Part shown: positions 15,227 to 26,710 of the stretch, one piece after another
How the letters are laid out: the number at the start of each line of letters is the position of its first letter
Numbering within the stretch: position 1 is the stretch's first letter
Assembly (NCBI GenBank): GCA_900239685.1
Contig: OENT01000202.1
Location: 99,232 to 163,231, forward strand
Direction of reading: 5' to 3'
Source of the DNA: Rotaria macrura
Lineage: Eukaryota > Rotifera > Eurotatoria > Philodinida > Philodinidae
DNA: 64,000 bases
Translations under genes and position numbers: made by a program
Notes under the pieces: model-generated
What the model was told of the DNA's origin: nothing
Database searches by the model: none
Seen by the model: only the letters and a program-made list of their open reading frames with translations

Positions 15227-17157
15227 ATGGTAAGTTTTACTACTAGTATATGTAAGAAAGAAATCAATATTATGATTATTCATCGAGCAAAAAAAGAGAG
15301 GATTGTTGAATAGCTTGTGATACCTAACGTAACGTAAAGAGGTATGAGTAATCTTCTTGTCTGGTAAGATATCTACTTGACAAAAACTACAAGAATCTAT
15401 TAAATTATAAGTCTTTGAGCAACGAGACTAATCGTCTGGTCTGAATCACCATGTTTATCAAACGAACGGTCAGCTATTGCTTAGAGCTTTCTTCGATTTG
15501 CATACTAATCATCAATCGTATATGTACCGCTACTTCATAACATTGTGATGCATAAACAGTCGAGCCGCCCGCCTCTCTCACTTCGCTTGTTGTCCAATTA
15601 AGTTGATACTAACCCGAACACATTACTCGTCATCTTCAAAAAACAGAAGCAACACAAAAGAGAAACGAAAAGAGGCAGTAACGATTCGGACTACTTGCCG
15701 ACAGATTATCACATTAGAGTGTGGCGGCATCAAGTAATGAGCCCCGAACAACAAGGCAAACGGACACGTGCTGTTTTAGTTCAAGCTAAAATTAGCTGAT
15801 ATAAATATATTCAGATTTTCTTGCCTGCCTTTGATCTTTTTTTGTTTCCCACCCACTATCCGATTTTTTTCAGCTCGTTAGTAATGACGAGCCACTTGAA
15901 ATATAAATGCATAGGATCGCATAGATTGTATATATGCATTGTTTCTTCGGAGGTGGAACTTCAAAAAACAAAAAGAACGACGGGTGTATGCGCATGATTG
16001 ATATACATAAGAAAAATCATCGTTTTACCATTTCCGATTCGTTCAATTAGTAGACGAATGATTTATATGTTGACCGTTAAGAATTATTCATTTTCTTTTT
16101 TCTTTGCTTTTTGAAGGATCGTACAAACAATACAATGTCTCATCCACCTATTGCTCGACCTATACCATTAAATCCACGTTCAAATTCAACAACTAAAATT
16201 GAGAAACAACCTGTATCGTCTATACCATCATCATGGTTACCATTAGATCGTCTACATACAGAAGCTATTATTCGACATAAAGCATTACAATTATTGCAAG
16301 CAAGATTTCCTCTGAATACTATCGATTTTCTTTCCTCAATTTCATCGCCTCTACCACCACCACCACCACCGCCCATTCATCCTCATTCACTTGCTGCAAT
16401 ACTTTCTTCGTCCACTTCACCCAATAGTTCATCATCAACTTCTTTCAATTCAAGTTCATCAAGCTCGAATTCTCCACCACCATCACATGCGTTAGCATTT
16501 CGAACACCATTATTACCTCCACCTGATACTCAATTATCAATATCATCACGAAAAGAAGCGGCGAAGCAATCTTCAGATAAATGGTGGAGTGTCAATGAAC
16601 ATTCATCAAGTTTATTTGGTTCAGTAACACGACGATGCAAACGCTGCCGTTGTCCAAACTGTATAAATCAACCATCGAATATTTTATCAGATTCGTCATC
16701 ATCATCGAAACGTCAACACATATGTCATATATGTAAAAAAATTTATGGTAAAACATCTCATTTGAAAGCTCATCTTCGTTGGCATGCTGGTGAACGTCCA
16801 TTTCGTTGTCACTGGCTATTTTGCGGTAAAGCATTTACACGTTCAGATGAATTACAACGTCATTTACGTACTCATACTGGTGAAAAACGTTTTGCATGTC
16901 CGAAATGCGGTAAACGTTTCATGCGTTCGGATCATTTATCAAAACATTCAAAAACTCATGATATTCCATCATCATCGACGACGACAACGTCATCATCAAC
17001 AATACCGTCAACAACAATTATTGATCATAAAACATCTAAACATATTGAAACGACTATTCGCAGTAGTAGTAGCAGTTTGAGTAGTGAAGAAATATGTGCA
17101 GAAATCTCATCACATGACGATGATGAACAGGATGAAATAATCGATGTGCAATATTGA
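15227..17157 (+). CDS. Sp/Buttonhead-family C2H2 zinc-finger transcription factor
   Basis: Sequence-specific nuclear factor binding GC/GT boxes. Main exon 16117-17157; the proposed first coding exon ends with ATG at 15227-15229 directly followed by GTAAGT. A polypyrimidine acceptor ends at 16116, and splicing gives [12 protein letters not shown] (347 residues). If that intron is not used, Met at 16135 starts a 340-residue protein. After a Pro/Ser-rich N-terminal half comes the Buttonhead box ([11 protein letters not shown]), then three adjacent fingers: [39 protein letters not shown] and [18 protein letters not shown], followed by a Ser/Thr-rich tail. The recognition-helix words KTSHLKA, RSDELQR and RSDHLSK are those of Sp factors. 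Finger 1 has Cys-X2-Cys where Sp/KLF proteins have Cys-X4-Cys. Which Sp member it is cannot be told here. Confidence 0.92.
15230..16116 (+). other. Probable first intron of the Sp factor gene
   Basis: 887 bases between a perfect GTAAGT donor placed right after an ATG and a strong polypyrimidine acceptor (TTTTCTTTTTTCTTTGC then TTTTTGAAG). No gene is seen inside it. It is long compared with the usual 50-100 base introns here and could carry regulatory sequence. Confidence 0.6.
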
Positions 17158-17281
17158 CACTTGTTTTATTTAAATAACAGTGATGTATAAACAAGATTTT
17201 TTTTTCTTCTTCTTCGAATGTCTCGGTGTTTCTTGTGTGTGTGTGTTTGTGTGTGATTCTCTTCTTATAATATCGTAAATG

Positions 17282-17302
17282 TATATATATATATATATAT
17301 AT
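17282..17302. repeat. TA microsatellite
   Basis: About ten TA units in the interval between the Sp factor and the PPP1R36-like gene, which are less than 300 bases apart. Confidence 0.85.
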
Positions 17303-17434
17303 GAATCAATAAGATTGTCATCGTCTGCTTTTATTTATTCACAAAAAAAAACATGTAACATGATACTTTCATTGGTCATACGAGCGCTTTTTTGTTTTTG
17401 TGAAAAAAGTTTTATTAATCGTACATCATCAATT

Positions 17435-20400
17435 ATGCAAAATTTGAATAGACCAACAACAGAGATATGTACTAATCAAGTTAGTGATTGATTAATAGAG
17501 ATAAAACAAAATCTAAGATATTTATCTTCAGTTATTATCTATTCCTATTGATGGTCGATGGATATGGGATGGAAAAAGAAAGGAACTTGTTTATGAAAGG
17601 TATGAATGAATGAACTTGAAAATTAATTGATTAATTGAATATAATACTTCAAGTAAAAGTCGTATACATGGTGATAAAAAATGGAATTCAAATGAATTAT
17701 TGAAAATTGATTTAAGATCTGATGTAGTTCGTTATCAAAAACAGGATCGCCCCGTACAATATATTCTTAAAACCAAAGACAATAACAAGATCACACTTGA
17801 TGATGTCATTAGTTAGTTAGTTTATTGTTTTAGTTTTTGTTACAATCAAATATTTTATTTTAATCAATATTGAATCGATGTTAAGTTCGAGTATGATCAT
17901 AAAAATCATTGTCGATTCCTTAGCAGAAAGATAACGTTAACTAAACTTATTCGTTAGTTCAAAATCATAAGTATTGAAGTTGAAATCTTGTATCTCAGTA
18001 AAACAATCTGTAGGTTTCCTGAATTATTCTTTATCTACAAATCAAACTGATTCAATTTGCAAAAAATAAGTAAATCCATACTCTGATAATATCGAAATAC
18101 CGTCAAAAATATGGTTTTGACGTAACAAAAGAAAAATTGCAGAACACTCTTCGACCATTATTACATGTTTCACAACACTATACATGCTATGTGACTTCTA
18201 TCGATTTTATTCATACAAAGAAAACAAAAAGCGTAGTTAAAAGAGGTCATCGACATTTTCATGTGGCTTTACAGGAAGCATCTTCTAATTTTAAATCTAC
18301 AGTCTTATTCCTTTCAGATATCGAGAAATCTTAAGGTTTGAATAAAGAAATAAGTGATCCTTTGAATGTGAGACAAAGACTAGTCAACGAGTATTCAATT
18401 AGGTTGTTTTCGATGTTTAAAATACATACATATATTCTTCATTATTTTTCTTTCAGAAGCATCACTCAATGTTATGAGTGAAATGTTTTACATACCTATT
18501 GAATTCGAAGAATATCTGAGGTAATAATTAGATATTTACATTGAATGAAAATATTTTATTGGAGATGAATAGTATGCCTCAAGTACATGAATTTCTCTTG
18601 TGTGTACTGAATTATTTTTATTGGTTTTTTGAAACGATGGATAATGTTTCACTAGAAAATGAAAGATACATGTGAATTTTATGTGAAATCTATGATATGA
18701 TGACAAAAAAAGTTTTTCTTTTCTTTTACTTCTTTTTCTATAGAGATCGTTCACAAATGGAAAAAAATCGAATTCAAATTGCATATGTTAATCTACTTGC
18801 TAGTTTACGCGAACTTGGTTGTAAATATGCCATACTCTTATTAGGAATTGGCCTAAAAGATTTTCATCATATGCGTAATGGAGAGTAAGAATTACCTAAG
18901 TTCGTAATCGAGATTTTAATTCTGTCTCTGTCTCTCTCTATTTGTATTTTGTTTTATAAGTCTTACATATTCATGCACACATGTTGATCGAACGATATAT
19001 GAGTCTCTTTTTATATTTTCGACGTATTTTACTTGGATAACATTTTATCGACAAAATTTCGATATGATTCGAAATGAATTAGCTCGGTAGATTTGAAAAA
19101 TTCATATATGTCATAAATTTATGTTCTACATGTTAGACTATTCCGAGCTGATGGCGACGTTGAAATGTTACAAGATTCAATAGCAGAAGTAAATTGATGT
19201 AGAACATCAAACATGTAGAAGTTTCTATTGTAGAGTTTAGAGAGTCCAATGAAAACTGATTCCTCATTTAAGTCAAGAAATCGTTCGGAACTTATTGATT
19301 GTACGAAAATTCTTTCGAAATCATTGGCTAGAAAAGCTGCAAACATGAGGACAACTAGTGAAATACATAATAGAAGTTCGATATATTGGAATATGAGAAA
19401 AACTTCTAATGAAACAAATACGTTGATTAAACAGCATCGGTCAAAAAGTCTTATGAGAAATGTTTTAACAACACATGCTAATCAGTAAAGTTTTATTCAT
19501 TTCTACATTTTTAAATATTTCATTTTTAATATTGATTAGACAAGGTTAGATTCTTTTGAGTACTATCAAATTTCTATACAATGTATCAATAGAAGAAATA
19601 GAAGAATACGACGATTCAGATAGAAATTCATTTTATTTTCGTCAACGACAAAATTTACTTGTTTCTCAACATACAAACCGTATTCGGGATAGTCTAATGA
19701 AAAACATCAAAAGTCAAAATCAACATATCGTTGAAGGAAAATATCGTCATATAAAGAGTATGTTATGTAGTTTGTAGTAGGATCTATTGATATATTGCAA
19801 TTTCTATGTTGAAAAAGATAATAAAATAAAAAAACAATTGAACATTGAAGACATTGAAAGTAGATTGCGACAACGTGAGAATATGAGACGGTAAATAATT
19901 CAACGTATAATAAATATTATGTTTGCTATTTTTTTCGGTAACATGAAAATAGTCAACGTCTTATAAAACAACAAATAATGAAGTAAAACGACATTAGAAA
20001 TGATTGCTTTTCATCAAAATAAAATTTTTACAGTCTCACATTGTACAAGAATTCTTCACTGCTACCTGCACCATCGAATCCATTGAGGTAATTAACTCAT
20101 ATATTCATTTGTATCATTCTTAATTCATAGATTTTTATAAATATATAAGATTTAATATGAATAACAATGAAAACATTCCGTTGCAAATACAATACCAATT
20201 GAAACACGAGTAATCAGATAGCAACAAGATTTCTTAATAGCAATAGAAGTATTAATTTCAGTATTGGAATCATTGGTAAAACTTGTTCTGATTTTGATTT
20301 AATACGTTTAACAATAAAACCTGGCACTGAGAATAATATAAAAATACCTGCGGAGTATCTTGTTCCACTCACAAATGAAATGTAAGTTTTTATAGAATCC

Positions 20401-20671
20401 ATCGGTTTTCTTATTCTTCTGATAATCATTAGCTATTCTAGAAATGCAACTATACTTGATTATGATAGAGGTGCATTTTACAAATGATACATTAATATAA
20501 TCGTCAAATATCACATGAACTGCGTAGTTATTGATACTACTCAATCGAACACTAACAGAGATAAATTATGATTAAAAATTTATTCTGAATGATTACTACT
20601 TTATTTATAGACTGCAAGAAACGAAACTTAAAGGATTAAAAGATGTTGCTGTCTCTCATCTTATGCGATAG
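17435..20671 (+). CDS. PPP1R36: PPP1R36-like protein (protein phosphatase 1 regulatory subunit 36)
   Basis: Vertebrate PPP1R36 is a testis/cilium-associated PP1 regulator. Exons joined in phase: 17435-17479, 17532-17599, 17654-17811, [uncertain], 18457-18520, 18744-18884, 18961-19086, 19137-19188, 19234-19484, 19561-19757, 19818-19890, 19953-19982, 20034-20087, about 20232-20381 and 20611-20671. Family-like segments are GRWIWDGKRKELVYE, KITLDDVI, the core YVNLLASLRELGCKYAILLL then GIGLKDFHHM, DRTIYESLFIFSTYFTWITF, LFRADGDVE, SSLLPAPSNPL and IGIIGK. The segment 17812-18456 must hold one or two exons (a frame near 18143-18230 is a candidate) but I could not resolve them, so a lesion there is possible. 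The exon starting 20232 could instead start at 20262. The name rests on remembered family motifs; the gene model itself is firmer. Confidence 0.68.
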
Positions 20672-23600
20672 TATAACAGGAATGTATAAAACCCATTATT
20701 TTTGGAATTGTTTTTCTAGAACTCTACATTCTTTAAGGTCGAATTGATTTCAAACTGACAGATAAATGTATTACAAACGATAAATTATGTTTGTATATGG
20801 TTAACTTAGTCAAAGTGTGCGTGTTTTTGTTTCGATATTTTGATTCTATCGATAGGATAAATTTCAGAATAAATCAGATAAAATGTTCGAGTCTCACTCA
20901 AATGTTTATTTAGTCCTGTTTGGATCGGATTTGAATGTAAGACAATTCAAAACGTATTCAAGCATGTATTGTCAATCATGCTTAAAATCTAGATTTTCTC
21001 TATTTATAGTTTACTTTTACGATAAAATTTAGTAGATATGAGAAATTCGCGTACACGTTGTAAATTTTTCATTCATGACAGAGCCATCATTGAGAACACC
21101 AGACAGAAACAATCCAAATAATGAAATTGAAAAGCTTCTGTTTATTGTTAATGTATTTTTAAAGTAAATTAGATTTTGAATGCGAGTTTTGATCATGTAT
21201 ATTTAATGCGGTGCGAGACATAGCAGTTACGTAGTTCTTCGCCAGTTTTTTGTCTTCTTTCTTTCTCAACACATGCATCCAAACTTGTCAGTTTCCGGGT
21301 CAATGATTTCGAGAGCGGGAAACCAGGAGATACTAATTCAAACGCAAGATTCAAATATCGAGTGGAGCTGGTAATTTTTTCTAAACATTTCTCATACCAT
21401 TCTCAGTTCATCTGTCACTGGTCTGCGTACAATAAACATTTTGAAAGAGATTTCTCTTCTCTTGGGTTTTTAGATAATGCAAATGAAAACGAAAACAGAA
21501 GTTAGGAACCTATTTGTCCGTTTATATGTCAAATAAGTGTGAATCATTCAGATAATAAATCGATGATTCATCAATAGTTGCTAGAAATCGATCAAAACGC
21601 TTTAATAGAGTCTCCAGAGCATCGAATTTGGGAATGGATGCTCGTAGTAACGTTGCCTCAAGTTGTATCAATTTATTGAGAAACAAACACCATCTTTGAT
21701 TTTGAAGCTATTTAAAAATACTTGTAATTTCTTACAGATATTTACAATGAATTCGTAAGTCGACTGCTCACTCTTTATTTTACATTCGTTTCTCTCAGCT
21801 AGAAACGAACAGAACATGAAACAAATGTTTAAATAATACTGTGTCATATGTTTTAAAAATGCTCATAAGCCTGTCATTTAGCTTCTTCCTTTTTAGTATA
21901 GGAGATATACACGAAAAATAATCACATCGCATGATTTAGAACTAAACTTTTATTGAAAAATTTAAATGGAATGAAAATGATAATTTCAAGCCTGTTATAT
22001 TATCTGAGGAGAATTCGAATGGCAATCATGGGACAAATCGAAAATTTGTAAGAAACATAATCTGTCCCCTGTGATCCAACCAGAAAAATATGATGTTCGG
22101 TCCAAATGTCATTACTAACGTAGAAAATCCTTCAATTGATGCATCGCCTTTGAACACACATGTTCTGTATTATACAAACACTGATAAGAGATTGCGGTCG
22201 TTCAGTTTGTTTTTGCTAAACTACTACGTTTCTGTGGATGTTTATTTTAAAAGGAAGGCTGTCACTTCAACTTGTGCTTTTGCATAAAGATGCGTTTTGG
22301 TGAGAATCTATTTTTTTCTAAGTACATCATAACTTATTGTTGTCCCAATTCTAAGGTACAATTATGTTAGAAGAGTGCTTTTAAATGAATCGTTGCAACC
22401 GATGGATTGGATGTTTCAATTTCAAGATCAAAGCACATTTAAACATTGAAGACATCCAGCATAAAATATCTCCTTTTCATTCAAGGATCATCTCTGGACA
22501 AACGAAAGAGTTGAATTTTGAAAATGAATTTTCTAAGTATTCACGAAGAAAAACACTACATTCATTTTAGTGCAGTATTCAAGATCGACACCTTGTACAT
22601 CGTTTAGATTCAAAAGTGATTCATCACTTTGAAGAAATCTCTTGTCAATTAATTCTGTTTATGATTGAGAAATATCATGAATTGACAGATGAATTCACTA
22701 TAAAATATCATATGAACCACTTAACGGAGTTGTTCACATGAGGTAGCAGCTAGATTCTAATGTTGCCACTGTTTTCATTGTTTCGAAACGTTCCATTATG
22801 TGAAGCGATTTCTATTAGCAAACAAAAGAGTGTCAGAAGAATAAGAAGAGTTTTCTCCCCGTTTGATCTTGAATTCACATGCTTCTATTCGTACAAATGC
22901 TTTCTGCTTTTATATCCAAAGAGTTTACTATAGAAAGAAACACAACATCTCTGTCTGTTGAGTTTAGAAAGTACAAGGAACAACTATCTCATGGAGCAAT
23001 AGGTTTCAATATTCACTCATAGTCTTAGAATAATAAAGATCGATGCACTTTTTTTCTACCGATTATTATTTCATATTCTATCACAACGAAAAAAAAAAGA
23101 ATCGTAATGAAGAAACAACCAGTTAAAGAATAAACAAATGTATCATCGTCATCGATTTCTTCGTACATACTAGAGCATGAGAAACGAAATTTATTTTAAT
23201 CAGATTTATTCTAGACAATACTAGACACCGATAAAAATTTTATCTAAAATAAGATACCCCTAGTACGAGCTTCATAAATCATGCACATAAAAGTATGCTA
23301 CAATCACCAGAACATATTTCATAAAGATAAATAGAGTGAATAATTAATTGTATTAAAATACAACGAATCAATTTTCTATTAATTAAGAAAAACGCCTCTG
23401 ACAACCTATCACACAGTCACGCAATGTGAACTGTTCTGTACGACATAATATATCGCCAACATTCAAAACATCTACGCGTTACGAATATTCATATTTCATT
23501 TAGAATAAACGTTATCGTTTCACTGTAGATTTTTTATTTGAATTTAAGAAATTCTTGAATGATTTTAAATCTTTGATGACAGCATAACTCGTAAAACAGG

Positions 23601-25501
23601 TCACATTGGTATTCGTATCGAATGAGTGCTAGATGATTCTGAAGTAAAACGATCCTATTTCTTATTGAATAGAGAAACAGAAAGAACGAATGTCATCTGT
23701 GCTAAAATATGCTGATTTAGATCATTTTCTTGCCTCTGTTGCTTCTTATACAAGTCCATTATTCATATCGTCGATGCTAGTCCCCATGATTAGATGACTT
23801 GTCAATAAGAAGATAAATTTCTCATTGACGACATTGAAAATCACAGATCTAATTAATATAATTAGTTATAATATGGCAAAGAGAACATTAGGAAACCTCA
23901 ATGAATTTTTTATTAAGATAATTTTATTCAACAAAATTCTTTAAAAAGTGTATGTTAAACAGTTAGAAATTTTTCATCGAGGTTAATGGCCTCCTAGTAG
24001 CGTTTGAAAAAGTGCCATTATTTATTTCTCTATCAAAATTATAAAATAATTGTTGAAAATTTTGGCTGGCATATTCATTTGAACTCGATGTATTCTATTG
24101 GCAGAAACACTTATTCTTGTGTTCATCAGTATATTTCAATATTTGAGAGATCTATACTATGTTATTAAAAGATACGGTATCGTAGATTCTTTTAAACTAA
24201 CTAAAGGCATCCATTGCTGATAGTCATCAGTTAAATAGGCATATAAGTAGAAGTTATTTGAGACTTCAACATAATTAAAAACAAAACTCGAATACAATTA
24301 GAATAACGATTGTATCTTATACGTTTCTATGAAGCTACACTCGAGTCTTATTAGAGTAAATTTTCCATCATGAAGCTCTCAACGAAGAGAATGAATGCAT
24401 TTATATGATGTTTATTTTTCTCTAGAAGTTGTTATTCTAATATTAATTTATTTTAGAGTTCAACGTGACTCGAATATGATCTATAAAGTATACATATATA
24501 ATGCTAGTTCATTTTTTTGCTATGATATGTCATACAGACAAAAACACTAACAACACGTATTGCAATTGATCCAGAACTTATTCTGAAAAAGAACAACAGC
24601 ATTCATTCCGAGGGATATAAAAAAATGTATTGCGTAGTCAACCGTTGAAAGCAATTGTAATTGAGGTATGAATGAGCCCTACCTTCTAGAAAATGAATCT
24701 AATATTGTAAATAATTCAAGTTATGAACGTTAAAATAATCAAAATATGAGAAAGAAGATCCTTCATAAGTTACATGAAACGATTGATTCACGTAAGAAAA
24801 ACCTTACTTCATACTATAGGAATTCTAATTAATCTAATGATAACTTCCAAGAAATAGCTCTCTTAGCAAGTCTTTGATGAGTGAACAGGTCGTCCTCAGA
24901 ACACAATCGTTTGAATTCAAGATTAATTTTTATACGCACTATGATCAAAGTAATGTCCAACTGATTTTCCGCTTTCGCTCATTGTTTCTATTAGATTGAG
25001 CGTATTTGAGAATTTTAGTATCGTAAAAAAACAGCATGTTAACAACGGCATTTCTTCCAGTATTTGACTTCTTTCAACTAATTCAAGGTATTATACTAAA
25101 AATTTTAACAAACATTTCGATTCTATCTTCTCCATCTTAAGAAAGAAACAAACTAAGAAAATTCTATTCAACTGTTCTTCTTAAGACTTGAATATCTGAT
25201 GCAGAACATTCGATAACTATTACTCTATTCATTGAGATTTATCTTCGTCAAAATTTTCAAAATTATCCATCTTTATGATTAGTCTATTATGTTAATTGAT
25301 GAATAGATTTGCATTAAAAAAGAAGAATGCCTTCTTGTAGCAGTGATCTCAGATCAACTGCTCTTGATTTATTTCATATTAAACTATAGGATATGACTCG
25401 CATAATACGATGACATTACGTAAACACAATAAAATAAGAAGTTCTCATCAGAAAATTCAGAAAAAAGAAGAAACTGGAAATCAACTATGAATTTTTGTTC
25501 T
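20672..25501. other. Gene-poor stretch between PPP1R36-like gene and desaturase
   Basis: 4.8 kb of A+T-rich sequence. Only short open frames occur (longest around 22090-22287 and 22385-22570, 60-65 codons) with no recognised motif, no paired splice sites and no RNA gene. It may contain the desaturase 3' UTR near 25370-25500, since TTTATT (AATAAA on the - strand) occurs near 25367. Confidence 0.5.
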
Positions 25502-26710
25502 TTAACTTGCAAAATGTTTTAACGTTTGATAATTTCGAGACCAAATCGACCAAACACTTTCAAATTTGTATTTAATACCATTATCTTCAGCCCATTGCTT
25601 TAGAATAGGTCTTACACGTGCATAATTATATTTCGGCATTGTTGGAAATAAATGATGTTCGAGTTGATATTGCATACCACCCCATAACCATTCCATAAAG
25701 AAGTTATCGCATCGAGCATCACATGTCGTCAAAAATTGAGTTTCAACAAATGAATGAATGGAATCATGATACATTTCTTCACTTTGATGTGTTGCCGTAA
25801 CAATAAAAGCAACAAGAAAACCACCAAGAAGTATGGAACCAATAGCTACTTGCCAACCAAGTATACAAAGCCATATATAACTTGGTACCATCAAAATAAG
25901 TTCACGATAATTTGACGTATGAAATGAATGTTGAATGGATTGCCAACGCCAACTTAAATATAACAATGAATAAACGGGTATAAAATATATATGTTGATAA
26001 GATCGAAACCAAAAATCTTTTTCTTTTGAAGGAAAAAATAAATGAAATACAGGATCGTTGGCAACATCTGTGTCGATACCAAGATTATTCGTATAAATAT
26101 GATGAGTATTATGTTTATGTGACCACCAAGTTGGACTAAATGCATTAATGAAACCTGATAATGTTCGACATAACCATAGCATCCATGGACCACGCCCATG
26201 TGCATAATCGTGCCCAATCCAGCCAGCTTGTTGCATGCCAAATCCAATAATAATAATAGCTAAAAGATTAGAACCCCAATAGAAATGACAGAATGTACCG
26301 AACAAACACATGAAATAAGCTGAAAGATGATAAAATAATTCCCAAAATATCGATCGATTGAAATAACCTTCACGTATTAAATTTTCACGTAGTTGTCGAA
26401 ACGAAAGTGTAACTTTGCTGGGTTCAATATATGGTAGTGTATATGAAACATGTATCGAAGAACATGGTTTCAAAAGGGATAATCGTTTAAATGCATCATC
26501 ACTGTGTAGAGCATAAAATGCATCTGTTGCATCTTTCCCATTTAGATGCTGTAGAATTTCTCGACCACCTGGATGTACGTTTTGCCATTGTGTTAGATCA
26601 TACCAATTTCCGTTAATATGTAAGTATAAACGATTACTATCGATGAACGATGATGTATCGTGATGTGCATTTGTTAAGATTTTATGATTTGTCTCACCAT
26701 TCGGAGCCAT
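25502..26710 (-). CDS. Cytochrome b5-fused front-end fatty acid (or sphingoid) desaturase
   Basis: Membrane di-iron enzyme of the ER that introduces a double bond between an existing one and the carboxyl end of an acyl chain, using electrons through its own cytochrome b5 domain. The single exon encodes 402 residues. The N-terminal b5 domain carries the haem motif HPGG at residues 46-49. Hydrophobic segments surround three histidine boxes: HDYAH at 167-171, HKHNTHH at 198-204 and QLEHH at 349-353, where Gln replaces the first His as in front-end desaturases. The C-terminal LFPTMPKYNY segment is typical. Delta-5, delta-6 or delta-8 specificity, or sphingolipid use, cannot be read from sequence. 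It is intronless in an intron-rich neighbourhood and isolated between two gene-poor stretches, so retrocopying or horizontal transfer is possible. The frame is intact. Confidence 0.93.
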   Translation of the reverse strand: MAPNGETNHKILTNAHHDTSSFIDSNRLYLHINGNWYDLTQWQNVHPGGREILQHLNGKDATDAFYALHSDDAFKRLSLLKPCSSIHVSYTLPYIEPSKVTLSFRQLRENLIREGYFNRSIFWELFYHLSAYFMCLFGTFCHFYWGSNLLAIIIIGFGMQQAGWIGHDYAHGRGPWMLWLCRTLSGFINAFSPTWWSHKHNTHHIYTNNLGIDTDVANDPVFHLFFPSKEKDFWFRSYQHIYFIPVYSLLYLSWRWQSIQHSFHTSNYRELILMVPSYIWLCILGWQVAIGSILLGGFLVAFIVTATHQSEEMYHDSIHSFVETQFLTTCDARCDNFFMEWLWGGMQYQLEHHLFPTMPKYNYARVRPILKQWAEDNGIKYKFESVWSIWSRNYQTLKHFAS

